64,000 nucleotides of DNA from Cellulomonas palmilytica (GCF_021590045.1 NZ_CP062221.1:2232001-2296000); one strand, 5' to 3'; positions 19,943 to 31,796 are shown, counted from the stretch's first letter. Translations and numbers: made by a program. The notes: generated by a model not told the origin, from the letters alone.

Positions 19943-21048
19943 GCCCGTCCCGGCCGCCGCGGCCGCCCGTCCCGCGGCCGTCGCCGCGCCCGCGTCCGAC
20001 CCCGCGGGTCGTGACGTCGCGCTCGACCGAGCCGTCTGCGCCCGAGGCTGGGACCCCGAAGGCCGGGACGCCGAAGGCTGGGACCCCGAAGGCGGGGACC
20101 CCGAAGGCTGAGACACCCGAGGCGGCGAGGCCGAGGTCGGCCACCGCCAGGGCGGCGACGCCGAAGGCTGCGCCGCCCGCCCCGGCGACACCGCCGGCCG
20201 GTGGCCGGACCGTCGTCCGCGGTGGGTCCACGGACGCGGCGCCCGCGAGCGTCCCGGTCCGCGGCGGCGGCCCGCCGAGCGTCGCGATCCGCGTCCCCCC
20301 GGTCGTGTCCACCACGTCGGCCGCGCGGTTCGAGGAGCGCGCACGCATGCGTCGCACGCTCGCGCGGCGCCAGGCGATCGGGCTCGTGAGCGCGGCGGCG
20401 GTGCTGGGTGCGCTCGCGTGGCTCCTGTTCTTCTCGCCCGTGCTCGCCCTCGACGCACGTGAGCTGACGATCGAGATCGAGGGTGCGAACTCGGTGGTGG
20501 CGGCGGACGAGGTGCGCGCGCTCGTCGAGGCACGCGACGAGACGCCGTTGCCGCGGCTGGACACGGGCGCGATCCGGCAGGACGTGCTCGACGTGCCGGG
20601 GGTCCGGGACGTCACGGTGTCGCGCGACTGGCCGCACGGGCTGACCGTCACGATCGTCGCCCGCGAGCCCGTGGCGGCGGTGCCCGCGGACGGCCGCAAG
20701 GGCTTCACGCTGCTCGACGAGGCGGGCGTGCAGGTCGGGCACGTCACGAAGGCGCCGCAGGACCTGCCGGTGGTCGACGTGCCTGCGGGTGACGCGCGCA
20801 CGCTCGGGGCGGTGCTGGACGTCGTCGAGCAGCTGCCGCCGGAGCTCGCGGCGCGCGTGGGCTCGGTGTCGGCGCGCACGCAGGACACGGTGTCGATGAA
20901 GCTGCGCGGCGGTCTGCGGGTCGACTGGGGGAGCTCGGCGCAGACGCCGCTGAAGGCCGCGGTGCTGGCGACGCTGCTGGGCTCGGACGCGGTCGAGGGC
21001 GCGAAGGTCGTCGACGTGTCGGCGCCGCGCATGCCGATCGTCGAGTGA
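19939..21048 (+). CDS. ftsQ: Division protein FtsQ (POTRA domain)
   Basis: A 369-residue bitopic membrane protein. The cytoplasmic N-terminus is about 145 residues, rich in Pro, Ala, Thr and Lys, and includes four perfect copies of the pentad A-G-T-P-K (residues 37-56). One span follows (AIGLVSAAAVLGALAWLLFF). Then comes a POTRA domain (LTIEIEGANSVVAADEV ... VRDVTVSRDWPHGLTVTIVAREPVA) and the FtsQ domain. It recruits FtsL/FtsB and controls FtsWI. The pentad repeats and long tail are low-complexity and probably variable among strains. ATGA overlap with murC fixes the start. Confidence 0.92.
   Translation: MSPSRPPRPPVPRPSPRPRPTPRVVTSRSTEPSAPEAGTPKAGTPKAGTPKAGTPKAETPEAARPRSATARAATPKAAPPAPATPPAGGRTVVRGGSTDAAPASVPVRGGGPPSVAIRVPPVVSTTSAARFEERARMRRTLARRQAIGLVSAAAVLGALAWLLFFSPVLALDARELTIEIEGANSVVAADEVRALVEARDETPLPRLDTGAIRQDVLDVPGVRDVTVSRDWPHGLTVTIVAREPVAAVPADGRKGFTLLDEAGVQVGHVTKAPQDLPVVDVPAGDARTLGAVLDVVEQLPPELAARVGSVSARTQDTVSMKLRGGLRVDWGSSAQTPLKAAVLATLLGSDAVEGAKVVDVSAPRMPIVE
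20047..20106 (+). repeat. 15-bp tandem repeat, four copies, inside ftsQ
   Basis: Four consecutive 15-base units encode A-G-T-P-K; a degenerate fifth copy (A-E-T-P-E) follows at 20107-20121. Copies differ only at the third codon positions, so the peptide is kept while the DNA drifts. Confidence 0.85.
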
Positions 21049-21151
21049 CCCCGGGCCGGGGCCGGGGCGTCGAGAGCGGCCCGCGCACGCGCGGGCACCC
21101 GGTGCCGCACGGATGTGCGCAGGCTCGTCACGCGACACGCGCGCGCGGTCG

Positions 21152-21180
21152 TTGATCGAGGGGTGACCGCGACCTAGCGT
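21152..21180 (+). promoter_or_regulatory. ftsZ promoter P1
   Basis: TTGATC (21152-21157), 17-base spacer, TAGCGT (21175-21180). Good match to the actinobacterial housekeeping consensus. Predicted start near 21187, leaving a leader of about 177 bases. Confidence 0.65.
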
Positions 21181-21186
21181 CACGCC

Positions 21187-21214
21187 CTGACAGGACACCT
21201 GACATAACTATAAC
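21187..21214 (+). promoter_or_regulatory. ftsZ promoter P2
   Basis: CTGACA (21187-21192), 16-base spacer, TATAAC (21209-21214). The predicted start near 21221 falls in the centre of the palindrome at 21213-21229. Confidence 0.6.
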
Positions 21215-21229
21215 CCTCAAGTTGAGGGT
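21213..21229. promoter_or_regulatory. Perfect palindrome at the ftsZ P2 start (candidate operator)
   Basis: ACCCTCAA and TTGAGGGT flank one central G. It overlaps the end of the P2 -10 box and the predicted transcription start, a position that would let a bound protein block P2 but leave P1 upstream. As RNA from P1 it would be a tight 8-bp stem with too small a loop, so a DNA site is more likely. Confidence 0.55.
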
Positions 21230-21363
21230 GAAGGTTTGAGCGGTCGTCGCCGCGGCGTGTCGCGGGGGCGGACGTCGTGGGAGCGGCTCACCGCCCCGAA
21301 CGACATCACCGGGCCCGCGCCCGACAGGCTCGCACGATCGGCACGAAACGAGAGGCACCCACC

Positions 21364-22605
21364 GTGGCAGCTCCGCAGAACTACCTGGCGGTCATCAAGG
21401 TCGTCGGGATCGGCGGCGGCGGCGTGAACGCCGTGAACCGCATGATCGAGGTCGGCCTCAAGGGTGTCGAGTTCATCGCCGTCAACACCGACGCCCAGGC
21501 CCTGCTGATGTCGGACGCCGACGTCAAGCTCGACGTCGGCCGCGAGCTCACGCGCGGCCTCGGCGCCGGCGCGGACCCCGAGGTCGGCAAGAAGGCCGCC
21601 GAGGACCACGCGGAGGAGATCGAGGACGTCCTGCGCGGCGCCGACATGGTCTTCGTCACCGCGGGCGAGGGCGGCGGCACCGGCACGGGCGGCGCGCCCG
21701 TCGTGGCCCGCATCGCGCGCTCGCTCGGCGCGCTGACGATCGGTGTCGTCACCCGCCCGTTCACGTTCGAGGGCCGGCGCCGCTCGGTGCAGGCCGACGC
21801 GGGCATCGACGCGCTGCGCGCCGAGGTCGACACGCTCATCGTCATCCCCAACGACCGCCTGCTGCAGATCTCCGACCGCTCGGTGTCCGTCCTCGACGCG
21901 TTCCACTCGGCCGACCAGGTGCTGCTGTCCGGTGTCCAGGGCATCACGGACCTCATCACCACGCCGGGCCTCATCAACCTCGACTTCGCGGACGTGAAGT
22001 CCGTCATGCAGGGCGCGGGCTCGGCGCTCATGGGCATCGGGTACGCACGCGGCGACGACCGCGCGGTGCAGGCCGCCGAGATGGCGATCAGCTCGCCGCT
22101 GCTCGAGGCCAGCATCGACGGCGCGCACGGCGTGCTGCTGTCGATCCAGGGCGGCTCGGACCTCGGTCTGTTCGAGATCAACGAGGCCGCGCGACTGGTC
22201 CAGGAGGCCGCGCACCCCGAGGCGAACATCATCTTCGGCGCGGTCATCGACGACGCCCTGGGCGACGAGGTGCGCGTGACCGTCATCGCGGCGGGCTTCG
22301 ACGGGGGCTCGCCCGTGGTGCGGCGCGACGCGCGCGCGCTCGGCCAGGTCTCCGGTGCGGCGCCGCGCCAGGTCCCGAACGTGCCCGCGCCGCGCCCCGA
22401 GGTCGTCGACCCCGCGCCGGCGTTCGCGCCCGCGCCGGTGTCCGCGGCCACGGCACCCGTGCCCGAGGTCCCGGCGTTCCTCTCGACCGACGCCGAGCCG
22501 CGCCCCGTGACGGGCGCGCTCGAGGTGCCGCGGATCTTCACGGAGGACGAGCCGCGCCGTGAGCGTGAGCGCGAGGAGCTCGACGTGCCGGACTTCCTCA
22601 AGTGA
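21364..22605 (+). CDS. ftsZ: Cell division GTPase FtsZ
   Basis: A 413-residue tubulin homologue. The GTP-binding domain has [15 protein letters not shown] at the start and the signature [10 protein letters not shown] near residues 102-111. The T7 loop [11 protein letters not shown] lies near residue 205. A disordered linker rich in Pro, Ala and Val follows, and the conserved C-terminal peptide LDVPDFLK ends the protein; this tail binds SepF and other partners. FtsZ polymerises into the Z ring that organises septation. The GTG start at 21364 follows GAGAGG and gives the typical short N-terminus. Longer upstream frames are not supported. Confidence 0.97.
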   Translation: MAAPQNYLAVIKVVGIGGGGVNAVNRMIEVGLKGVEFIAVNTDAQALLMSDADVKLDVGRELTRGLGAGADPEVGKKAAEDHAEEIEDVLRGADMVFVTAGEGGGTGTGGAPVVARIARSLGALTIGVVTRPFTFEGRRRSVQADAGIDALRAEVDTLIVIPNDRLLQISDRSVSVLDAFHSADQVLLSGVQGITDLITTPGLINLDFADVKSVMQGAGSALMGIGYARGDDRAVQAAEMAISSPLLEASIDGAHGVLLSIQGGSDLGLFEINEAARLVQEAAHPEANIIFGAVIDDALGDEVRVTVIAAGFDGGSPVVRRDARALGQVSGAAPRQVPNVPAPRPEVVDPAPAFAPAPVSAATAPVPEVPAFLSTDAEPRPVTGALEVPRIFTEDEPRREREREELDVPDFLK

Positions 22606-22615
22606 CGTCCCGCTC

Positions 22616-23386
22616 GTGACCGACCGCGACGGGGCCGGGATCCACCTCGACGAGGTCGATCTCGGCCCCGGCGTCGTCGCCGGGTTCACCGACCGCCGCG
22701 GCGGCGCGAGCCGGGCGCCGTTCGACGGGCTCGACCTCGGCGCGCACGTGGGGGACGACCCGGACGCCGTCGCCGAGAACCGTCGCCGGCTCGCGGCGCG
22801 CGTGGGCTGCCGCGTGGCCTTCGTCGACCAGGTGCACGGCGCCGACGTCCTCGCGGTGGGTCCCGGCGACCTGCCCGACGACGTGCTGGCCCCGGCCGGG
22901 ACGGCGGACGCGCTCGTGACGACGAGCCGTGACGTCGCACTCGCGGTGCTCGTGGCCGACTGCGTGCCGGTTCTCCTCGCGGACGCCGACGCGGGCGTGG
23001 TCGCCGCCGCGCACGCGGGCCGCCGCGGGCTCGTCGAGGGGGTGGTCGGAGCGGCGCTCGACGCGCTCGTGGCGCGCGGCGGCGACGTCCGGCGCGTGCG
23101 AGCGGCGGTCGGCCCGGCCGTCGCGGGCGTGTCCTACGAGGTCCCGGCCGCGCTGCACGACGAGGTCGTGGCGCTCGTCCCCGCGGCAGCGGCCCGCACC
23201 GCGTGGGGGACGCCGGCGCTCGACCTGCCCGCGGGCGTCGAGGCCCAGCTGCGCGCCGCCGGGGTCCGGGAGGTCGTGCGGTCGGTGCGCGACACGTGGC
23301 TCGACGGCTCGCTGTTCTCCTACCGCAGGAACGCGGCGGACGGCGGCCGCACGGGTCGGTTCGCCGGGGTCGTGCGACTTGTCTGA
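22616..23386 (+). CDS. pgeF: Peptidoglycan editing factor PgeF (YfiH/laccase-like)
   Basis: A 256-residue protein of the multicopper-polyphenol-oxidase-like (DUF152/YfiH) family. The metal-site residues are visible in QVHGADV, VADCVPVLL and AHAGRRGLVEG. PgeF removes misincorporated serine from UDP-MurNAc precursors in E. coli; related proteins have been reported as purine nucleoside phosphorylases. It lies 10 bases after ftsZ and fits the cell wall setting. Start GTG 22616 gives the family N-terminus; there is no strong ribosome-binding site. Confidence 0.88.
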   Translation: MTDRDGAGIHLDEVDLGPGVVAGFTDRRGGASRAPFDGLDLGAHVGDDPDAVAENRRRLAARVGCRVAFVDQVHGADVLAVGPGDLPDDVLAPAGTADALVTTSRDVALAVLVADCVPVLLADADAGVVAAAHAGRRGLVEGVVGAALDALVARGGDVRRVRAAVGPAVAGVSYEVPAALHDEVVALVPAAAARTAWGTPALDLPAGVEAQLRAAGVREVVRSVRDTWLDGSLFSYRRNAADGGRTGRFAGVVRLV

Positions 23387-23597
23387 CATGTCCGTCATGG
23401 GACGACTGTGCGGATCCGCTCTTGACAGACGCGCACGAGACCCTCACACGACACGGCGTGTCGCGGGCCGAGCGATCCGCCGCCCGTTGCTAGCGTGACC
23501 AGCGGAGAAGGACGGCCCACGGTCGTCGTGGTGACGGGCCGCGGCAGACGTGGGGCGACGAGCAGGTCCGGACGACGTCCGGGGGAGGAGCGGGGCC

Positions 23598-24068
23598 ATG
23601 GCCGGAGCGCTGCGCAAGACGATGCTGTACCTCGGCCTGGCCGACGACGGCGCCGCGAACGGCGAGTACCCCGACGAGTTCGAGGGGGCGGACGTGCCGA
23701 TGGAGCACGAGGAGCACGAGGCGCAGGTCACGCCGTTCCGGCCGACCCGCGTCGCAGCGGTCGAGCAGCCGCAGCCGGTGTCCGAGCTGCGCCGGATCAC
23801 GACGATCCACCCGCGCTCGTACAACGACGCGCGCAAGATCGGCGAGGCGTTCCGTGAGGGGACGCCCGTGATCATGAACCTGACCGACATGGACGACGCG
23901 GACGCCAAGCGTCTCGTCGACTTCTCCGCAGGGCTGATCTTCGGGCTGCACGGCGCGATCGAGCGGGTCACCAACAAGGTGTTCCTGCTGTCGCCCGCGC
24001 ACGTCGAGGTCGCGGGCGACTCGGCGGCCGGTGCCGCGAGCCGCGCGGGGTTCTACAACCAGAGCTGA
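23598..24068 (+). CDS. sepF: Division protein SepF
   Basis: A 156-residue protein. The N-terminal amphipathic stretch [14 protein letters not shown] is the membrane-binding helix of SepF. An acidic linker follows, then the SepF core ([35 protein letters not shown]). SepF tethers FtsZ to the membrane in organisms without FtsA, as here. The ATG at 23598 follows GGAGGAG. The 211-base gap upstream has a TTGACA at 23422-23427 and a TAGCGT at 23491-23496, but they are too far apart to be one promoter. Confidence 0.95.
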   Translation: MAGALRKTMLYLGLADDGAANGEYPDEFEGADVPMEHEEHEAQVTPFRPTRVAAVEQPQPVSELRRITTIHPRSYNDARKIGEAFREGTPVIMNLTDMDDADAKRLVDFSAGLIFGLHGAIERVTNKVFLLSPAHVEVAGDSAAGAASRAGFYNQS

Positions 24069-24071
24069 CGC

Positions 24072-24368
24072 GTGGCCGTCGTCTTCCAGCTGCTGACGTT
24101 CGTCGTCTTCGTCTTCTTCCTGTTCCTGCTCGTGCGCCTCGTGCTGGACTGGGTGATGTTCTTCGCGCGCCAGTGGCGACCCCGCGGGGTGGCCCTGGTG
24201 GTCGCGGAGGCGACGTACACGGTGACCGACCCGCCGCTGCGGGCGCTGCGCCGCGTGCTGCCGCCGCTCACGCTGGGTCCGGTCCGCCTGGACCTGGCGT
24301 TCCTGGTGCTGTTCCTGCTGTGCAGCATCCTGTTGTCCGTGCTCCCGGGGCTCGCGGCGCGGTTCTGA
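24072..24368 (+). CDS. YggT family membrane protein
   Basis: A 98-residue protein with two hydrophobic segments, one at about residues 5-28 (LLTFVVFVFFLFLLVRLVLDW) and one near the C-terminus (LDLAFLVLFLLCSILLSVL). The loop has the family pattern TDPPLRALRRVLPPLTLG. YggT proteins lie next to sepF in many bacteria; their role in envelope or division is inferred from that linkage. The GTG start lies three bases after the sepF stop. Confidence 0.9.
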   Translation: MAVVFQLLTFVVFVFFLFLLVRLVLDWVMFFARQWRPRGVALVVAEATYTVTDPPLRALRRVLPPLTLGPVRLDLAFLVLFLLCSILLSVLPGLAARF

Positions 24369-24493
24369 ACTCCGTCCTGACTCGCGTGCACGCGCGTCCC
24401 TGACGCGATCCGTCCGCTACGGTGGCCGAGGTGGACGAGTCACTGCCGGCCACCAGCTCCACCTACCCCGCACGACCGATCGAGGTGACGACG

Positions 24494-25159
24494 ATGGCAC
24501 TGCTGACCGCAGACGACGTCCTGAACAAGAAGTTCCAGGCGACCAAGTTCCGTGAGGGCTACGACCAGGACGAGGTCGACGACTTCCTGGACGAGGTGGT
24601 CAACACCCTGCGCGACCTCCAGGGCGAGAACGAGGACCTCAAGACCAAGCTCGCGGCCGCCGAGCGGCGCATCGCCGAGCTGAGCCGCGCGGGCGCGCAG
24701 CAGGCCGTCGCCGCGCCCGTGGCGCCCCCGAAGCCCGAGCCCGTGCCCGAGCCCGTCGTGCAGGCGCCCGCGCCCGTCGTGGCGGCTGCTCCTTCGCCCG
24801 TGCACTCGAGCGAGCCCGAGTCGGCCACCGGCATGCTGCAGCTCGCCCAGAAGCTCCACGACGACTACGTGCGCAGCGGCCAGGAGGAGTCCGAGCGGCT
24901 CATCGGCGAGGCCAAGACGCAGGCGAACCGCATCGTGCGGGAGGCCGAGGAGACGTCGCAGCGCACGCTCGGCCAGCTGGAGCAGGAGCGGTCCCTGCTC
25001 GAGCGCAAGATCGACGAGCTGCGCGTGTTCGAGCGCGATTACCGCACGCGCCTGAAGAGCTACCTCGAGAACCTGCTCGGCGACCTCGACAACCGTGGCA
25101 ACGCGCTGCCGCCGCGCTCATCGGCCGCCCAGCCCGTGGGCGAGGGGCACAACCTCTAG
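24494..25159 (+). CDS. wag31: Polar growth protein DivIVA / Wag31
   Basis: A 221-residue coiled-coil protein. The N-terminal membrane-binding domain reads LLTADDVLNKKFQATKFREGYDQDEVDDFLDEV, given here in parts; residues 1-60 are the conserved region. A Pro/Ala/Val linker (about residues 78-110) separates it from the C-terminal coiled coil. In actinobacteria this protein marks cell poles and directs wall growth there. The ATG at 24494 follows GAGGTG; an upstream in-frame start at 24422 adds residues with no counterpart in the family. A TACGGT box at 24417-24422 is a possible -10. Confidence 0.95.
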   Translation: MALLTADDVLNKKFQATKFREGYDQDEVDDFLDEVVNTLRDLQGENEDLKTKLAAAERRIAELSRAGAQQAVAAPVAPPKPEPVPEPVVQAPAPVVAAAPSPVHSSEPESATGMLQLAQKLHDDYVRSGQEESERLIGEAKTQANRIVREAEETSQRTLGQLEQERSLLERKIDELRVFERDYRTRLKSYLENLLGDLDNRGNALPPRSSAAQPVGEGHNL

Positions 25160-25226
25160 ACCTCCTGCCGCGCGGGCGGCCGACAGCCGGGGTACTGTCG
25201 GTCGTCTGCGCTGGTCAGCGCCATGG

Positions 25227-25250
25227 CACGCCGGGTTTTCACCCGGCGTG
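25227..25250 (+). terminator. Hairpin terminator after wag31
   Basis: CACGCCGGGT (25227-25236) and ACCCGGCGTG (25241-25250) form a perfect 10-bp stem with a TTTC tetraloop, 67 bases after wag31. It ends the division cluster. Confidence 0.75.
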
Positions 25251-25255
25251 TCGTG

Positions 25256-25284
25256 TTGTGCGGACCCGTATGCACGTCTACAGT
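25256..25284 (+). promoter_or_regulatory. Promoter of the DksA-like gene
   Basis: TTGTGC (25256-25261), 17-base spacer, TACAGT (25279-25284). It begins just after the wag31 terminator and 30 bases before the next start codon. Confidence 0.6.
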
Positions 25285-25313
25285 CACGTGACCTCACAGA
25301 CAGGGGGCTGGCA

Positions 25314-25775
25314 GTGGTGAACGACTCGCTCAGCAGCACGGTCGTCGTTCCTGACGACACCAAGGAGCTCTCGCGGCTCGCCAAGCTCTTCCCGGTCCGT
25401 GACGGCGAGAAGCCGTGGACCGCGCGCGAGGTCAAGGACGTCGCCGACGACCTGGTCTCCGACGTCGACCGGCTCACAGGCGAGCTGGCCGCGGCGGACG
25501 CCGAGTTGTCCGACCTCCTGCGCAACTCGGGCGACGGCGCCGGCGACGACCAGGCCGACTCCGGCTCGTCGGCGCTCGAGCGCGAGCAGGAGCTCACGCT
25601 CGTCAACAACACGCGCGACATGCTGGGCCAGACGCAGCACGCTCTCGCACGGATCAGCGCGGGCACGTTCGCGACGTGCGAGTCGTGCGGCAAGGCGATC
25701 GGCAAGGCACGCCTGCAGGCCTTCCCGCGCGCCACGCTGTGCGTCGAGTGCAAGCAGCGTGAGGAGCGGCGCTGA
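25314..25775 (+). CDS. DksA/TraR-type zinc-finger protein
   Basis: A 153-residue protein. The C-terminal C4 zinc finger is plain: CESCGKAIGKARLQA then LCVECKQ (C-x2-C and C-x2-C). The preceding region has the helical, acidic character of the DksA/TraR group. The first 60 residues are a distinct N-terminal extension. DksA-type proteins enter the RNA polymerase secondary channel; whether this one does is inferred. Two adjacent GTG codons (25314 and 25317) are both within range of AGGGGG, so the start is uncertain by one residue. It stands as a single gene with its own promoter. Confidence 0.85.
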   Translation: MVNDSLSSTVVVPDDTKELSRLAKLFPVRDGEKPWTAREVKDVADDLVSDVDRLTGELAAADAELSDLLRNSGDGAGDDQADSGSSALEREQELTLVNNTRDMLGQTQHALARISAGTFATCESCGKAIGKARLQAFPRATLCVECKQREERR

Positions 25776-25818
25776 CGCGTCGTCCGTCGGGCGCGCGTCC
25801 GCAAGGACCGGGCGCCCG

Positions 25819-25824
25819 TAGACT
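25819..25824 (+). promoter_or_regulatory. -10 box TAGACT of a leaderless lspA transcript
   Basis: TAGACT ends six bases before the lspA GTG. The same box and spacing recur before dnaE and hisD in this window. Confidence 0.6.
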
Positions 25825-25830
25825 CCTGCG

Positions 25831-26517
25831 GTGCCTTCCACCCTCCCCGACGGGGACCTCCCGGACGAGCCCACCGTCGACGCAGGCGTGAGGGTCGCGC
25901 CCGTGACCGACGCGCCGACGCGACGCCGCCGGCTGCTCGCGCTGCTGCTCGGCCTCGCCGCGGGCGTCCTCGTCGTCGACCAGCTCACCAAGGCGTGGGC
26001 GCTGAACGCGCTCGACGGTGAACGCCGCGACGTGCTCGGCTCGCTGCTCGGCCTGCAGCTCGTGTTCAACGAGGGCGCCGCGCTGTCGATCGCCGAGGGC
26101 ATGACGTGGGTGCTGACGCTCGTCGCCGTCGTGGTCGTCGTCGTCATCGTGCGCGTCGCGCAGCGGATCGGCTCGACCGCGTGGGCGGTCGCGCTCGGTC
26201 TGCTGCTCGGCGGTGCGGTCGGCAACCTCGTGGACCGGCTCGTGCGTGAGCCCGGCTTCGCGCGCGGGCGCGTCATCGACTTCATCGCGTACCTCGACTG
26301 GTTCGTGGGCAACGTCGCCGACATCGCGATCGTCGTCGCCGCCGGGCTCGTCGTGCTGCTCGTGGCGCGCGGCATCCGCGTCGACGGCACGCGGGAGTCC
26401 GATCACCACGAGTCCGACCGTCACGGGCCCGAGAGCCCGGCCGAGAGCCCGGCCGAGAGCCCGTCCGACGACCACGGGTCGGACGCGGCGGACGAGGCGG
26501 AGCGTGCCCGTGGCTGA
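25831..26517 (+). CDS. lspA: Lipoprotein signal peptidase II
   Basis: A 228-residue integral membrane aspartic protease with four spans. The catalytic aspartates are D135 in GNLVDRL and D164 in NVADIAI, with the family block FNEGAAL between spans. It cleaves the signal peptide of diacylated prolipoproteins at the membrane; the lipoprotein protease at 42110-42877 would be a client. N- and C-terminal tails are longer than usual; the C-terminal one has three copies of a 12-base repeat (A-E-S-P). The start is supported by the -10 box. rluD begins inside the end of this gene. Confidence 0.95.
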   Translation: MPSTLPDGDLPDEPTVDAGVRVAPVTDAPTRRRRLLALLLGLAAGVLVVDQLTKAWALNALDGERRDVLGSLLGLQLVFNEGAALSIAEGMTWVLTLVAVVVVVVIVRVAQRIGSTAWAVALGLLLGGAVGNLVDRLVREPGFARGRVIDFIAYLDWFVGNVADIAIVVAAGLVVLLVARGIRVDGTRESDHHESDRHGPESPAESPAESPSDDHGSDAADEAERARG

Positions 26518-27445
26518 CGTGCGGAGCCTGCCGGTGCCCGACGGGCTCGCGGGTGAGCGGGTCGACGCCGGCCTGTCGCGCCTGCTCGGCCTGTCGCGCA
26601 CGCGCGCGGCGGAGATCGCGGAGGCGGGCGGCGTGCGGGTCGACGGACGTGAGGTCGGCAAGTCCGACCGGCTCGCCGCCGGCGCCTGGCTCGAGGTCGA
26701 GATCCCGTCGGCGGCCCCCGTGGCACCCGAGGTCGTGCCCGAGCCCGTGCCGGGCATGGCGATCGTGCACGACGACGACGACGTGGTCGTGGTGGACAAG
26801 CCGGTGGGCGTCGCTGCGCACCCGTCGCCGGGCTGGACCGGGCCGACGGTCGTCGGCGCGCTGGCCGCGGCGGGCTACCGGATCTCGACGTCCGGCGCGT
26901 CGGAGCGGCAGGGCGTGGTGCACCGCCTCGACGTCGGCACGAGCGGGCTGATGGTCGTGGCCAAGAGCGAGCACGCGTACACCGCGCTCAAGCGCGCGTT
27001 CAAGGAGCGCGCGGTCGACAAGGTCTACCACGCGCTCGTGCAGGGCCACCCGGAGCCGACGTCGGGCACGATCGACGCGCCCATCGGACGGCACCCGAGC
27101 CAGGACTGGAAGTTCGCGGTGGTCGCGGGCGGCAAGCCGTCGGTCACGCACTACGAGCTGCTCGAGGCGTTCCCGGCCGCGTCACTCGTCGAGGTGCATC
27201 TCGAGACGGGGCGCACGCACCAGATCCGCGTGCACTTCTCGGCGCTGCGGCACCCGTGCGTGGGCGACCTGACGTACGGCGCGGACCCCGCGCTCGCGAA
27301 GCGTGCGGGCGTCGAGCGGCAGTGGCTGCACGCGGTCCGCCTGGGCTTCGAGCATCCCGGCACGGGGCAGTGGCTCGAGGTCGAGAGCCGGTACCCGGAC
27401 GACCTGCAGCGCGCACTCGACGTGATCTCCGCCGGCTACCGCTGA
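26510..27445 (+). CDS. rluD: Pseudouridine synthase, RluD family
   Basis: A 311-residue protein. An N-terminal S4 RNA-binding domain (residues about 15-75, [22 protein letters not shown]) precedes the RluA-family catalytic domain. The catalytic aspartate is D141 in [15 protein letters not shown]; the C-terminal block [20 protein letters not shown] also matches. It isomerises uridines in 23S rRNA. Two GTG codons at 26504 and 26510 are possible starts; 26510 is used. The overlap of eight bases with lspA, a gene order common in bacteria, points to one transcript. Confidence 0.93.
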   Translation: MADVRSLPVPDGLAGERVDAGLSRLLGLSRTRAAEIAEAGGVRVDGREVGKSDRLAAGAWLEVEIPSAAPVAPEVVPEPVPGMAIVHDDDDVVVVDKPVGVAAHPSPGWTGPTVVGALAAAGYRISTSGASERQGVVHRLDVGTSGLMVVAKSEHAYTALKRAFKERAVDKVYHALVQGHPEPTSGTIDAPIGRHPSQDWKFAVVAGGKPSVTHYELLEAFPAASLVEVHLETGRTHQIRVHFSALRHPCVGDLTYGADPALAKRAGVERQWLHAVRLGFEHPGTGQWLEVESRYPDDLQRALDVISAGYR

Positions 27446-27474
27446 GTCGGGCCGGGGCTGTCCCCGCGGCGACC

Positions 27475-27480
27475 TAGACT
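27475..27480 (+). promoter_or_regulatory. -10 box TAGACT of a leaderless dnaE transcript
   Basis: TAGACT ends six bases before the dnaE GTG, within the string GCGACCTAGACT that also precedes hisD. Confidence 0.6.
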
Positions 27481-27486
27481 CGCTCC

Positions 27487-31050
<3,564 letters not shown>

Positions 31051-31060
31051 GGGGGCCCGC

Positions 31061-31273
31061 TCAGAGCTCGACGGTCACGCGCTGCACGCCGCCGGGCAGG
31101 TCGACCTCGACGACGTCGCCGGCGCGCAGCTGGCGGCCGCGGCGCGTCTCGGGCTCGCCGTTGACCGTGACGGCGCCGTCGTCGAGGAGTGCGCGGGCGT
31201 GCCCGCCGGACTCGGCGAGGTTCACGAGCTTGAGGAACTGGCCGAGGCGGATCGGCTCGTCGGGGTGGCTCAC
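31061..31273 (-). CDS. Small S4 RNA-binding protein
   Basis: A 70-residue S4 domain protein: RLGQFLKLVNLAESGGHARALLDDGAVTVNGEPETRRGRQL. The conserved alpha-L motif and the V-x-V-N-G-E loop are in place. Stand-alone S4 proteins of this size bind RNA; the target of this one is not known. A GTG at 31291 is another possible start. I chose the GTG at 31273 because the family begins with the acidic stretch just after it; neither has a ribosome-binding site. It is divergent from the ArsR-type regulator and only 10 bases beyond the dnaE stop, with no room for a terminator. Confidence 0.75.
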   Translation of the reverse strand: MSHPDEPIRLGQFLKLVNLAESGGHARALLDDGAVTVNGEPETRRGRQLRAGDVVEVDLPGGVQRVTVEL

Positions 31274-31321
31274 GTGCCCAGTGTGCGGCACGCTCGGCGT
31301 GACACCCTTTATCTAACCCTT

Positions 31322-31335
31322 GCGTTATATAACGC
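31322..31335. promoter_or_regulatory. Perfect palindrome, likely ArsR-type operator
   Basis: GCGTTATATAACGC is a perfect 14-bp palindrome. It is AT-rich in a GC-rich setting and lies 12 bases before the ArsR-type ATG. Its core could double as a -10 region, so a bound repressor would block transcription. ArsR/SmtB proteins bind palindromes of this kind. Confidence 0.65.
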
Positions 31336-31346
31336 GGTGCGCAAGC

Positions 31347-31796
31347 ATGGTCGTCATGCACCCGATGGACGCTCTCGGTGACCCGGTCCGCCGGCGCCTC
31401 GTCGAGCTCGTCGGTGCGGGCGAGCAGCCCGCGGGCGACCTCGCGGCGGCCGTCGGTGCGGAGTTCGGGATCAGCCAGCCCGCGGTGTCCCGGCACCTGC
31501 GGGTCCTGCGCGAGGCCGGTCTCGTCGAGTCCCGTCCGCGCGGCACGGTCCGCCTGTACGCGCTGCGCCCGGACGCGGTCGACGAGGTGGGGCGCTGGGC
31601 CGACGAGGTCGTGCGGGCGTGGCGACCGCGCCTCGACGCCCTGGCGACCGAGGTCGCCCGCGGGCGTCGCGCGTCGCGCGTCGGCGACGAGGGCGCGGGA
31701 CGACCCGACGCCGCTGGACCCAGCACGCCACGTCCCAGCACGGCACGTCCCAGCACGGCACGTCCCAGCACGGCACCGCACGAGGAGGACGCATGA
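31347..31796 (+). CDS. ArsR/SmtB-family transcriptional regulator
   Basis: A 149-residue protein. The winged-helix domain lies at residues 1-85, starting MDALGDPVRRRLVELV; the recognition helix is ISQPAVSRHLRVLREAGLV. No Cys-x-Cys metal-binding motif is visible, so a metal sensor is unlikely. The start is ATG 31347 or 31356; both give the same domain. The C-terminus consists of four PST-type pentads encoded by 15-base repeats. The next gene, an SRPBCC protein, overlaps by four bases. This ArsR/SRPBCC pairing is common in actinobacteria. It is probably autoregulated by the palindrome just upstream. Confidence 0.88.
   Translation: MVVMHPMDALGDPVRRRLVELVGAGEQPAGDLAAAVGAEFGISQPAVSRHLRVLREAGLVESRPRGTVRLYALRPDAVDEVGRWADEVVRAWRPRLDALATEVARGRRASRVGDEGAGRPDAAGPSTPRPSTARPSTARPSTAPHEEDA
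31719..31778 (+). repeat. 15-bp tandem repeat, four copies, at the 3' end of the ArsR gene
   Basis: Four consecutive units of CCCAGCACGGCACGT-type sequence, two identical and two with one or two changes. In the ArsR frame it encodes P-S-T-A-R. The repeat length is a multiple of three, so copy changes keep the frame. Confidence 0.85.

Larger units (their letters stand above)
21049..21363 (+). promoter_or_regulatory. ftsZ upstream region
   Basis: A 315-base gap between ftsQ and ftsZ. It holds two promoter candidates and a perfect palindrome, each listed separately. The first 70 bases are very GC-rich and can fold, and may end ftsQ transcripts. The ftsZ ribosome-binding site GAGAGG lies about nine bases before the start. 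Confidence 0.6.

Noticed and set aside
20047..20121. Possible CRISPR-like direct repeats
   Set aside because: Units are 15 bases with no spacers and encode a pentapeptide repeat in frame in ftsQ.
23422..23496. TTGACA and TAGCGT as a sepF promoter
   Set aside because: They are over 60 bases apart, so they cannot be one promoter, and neither has a good partner at 16-18 bases.
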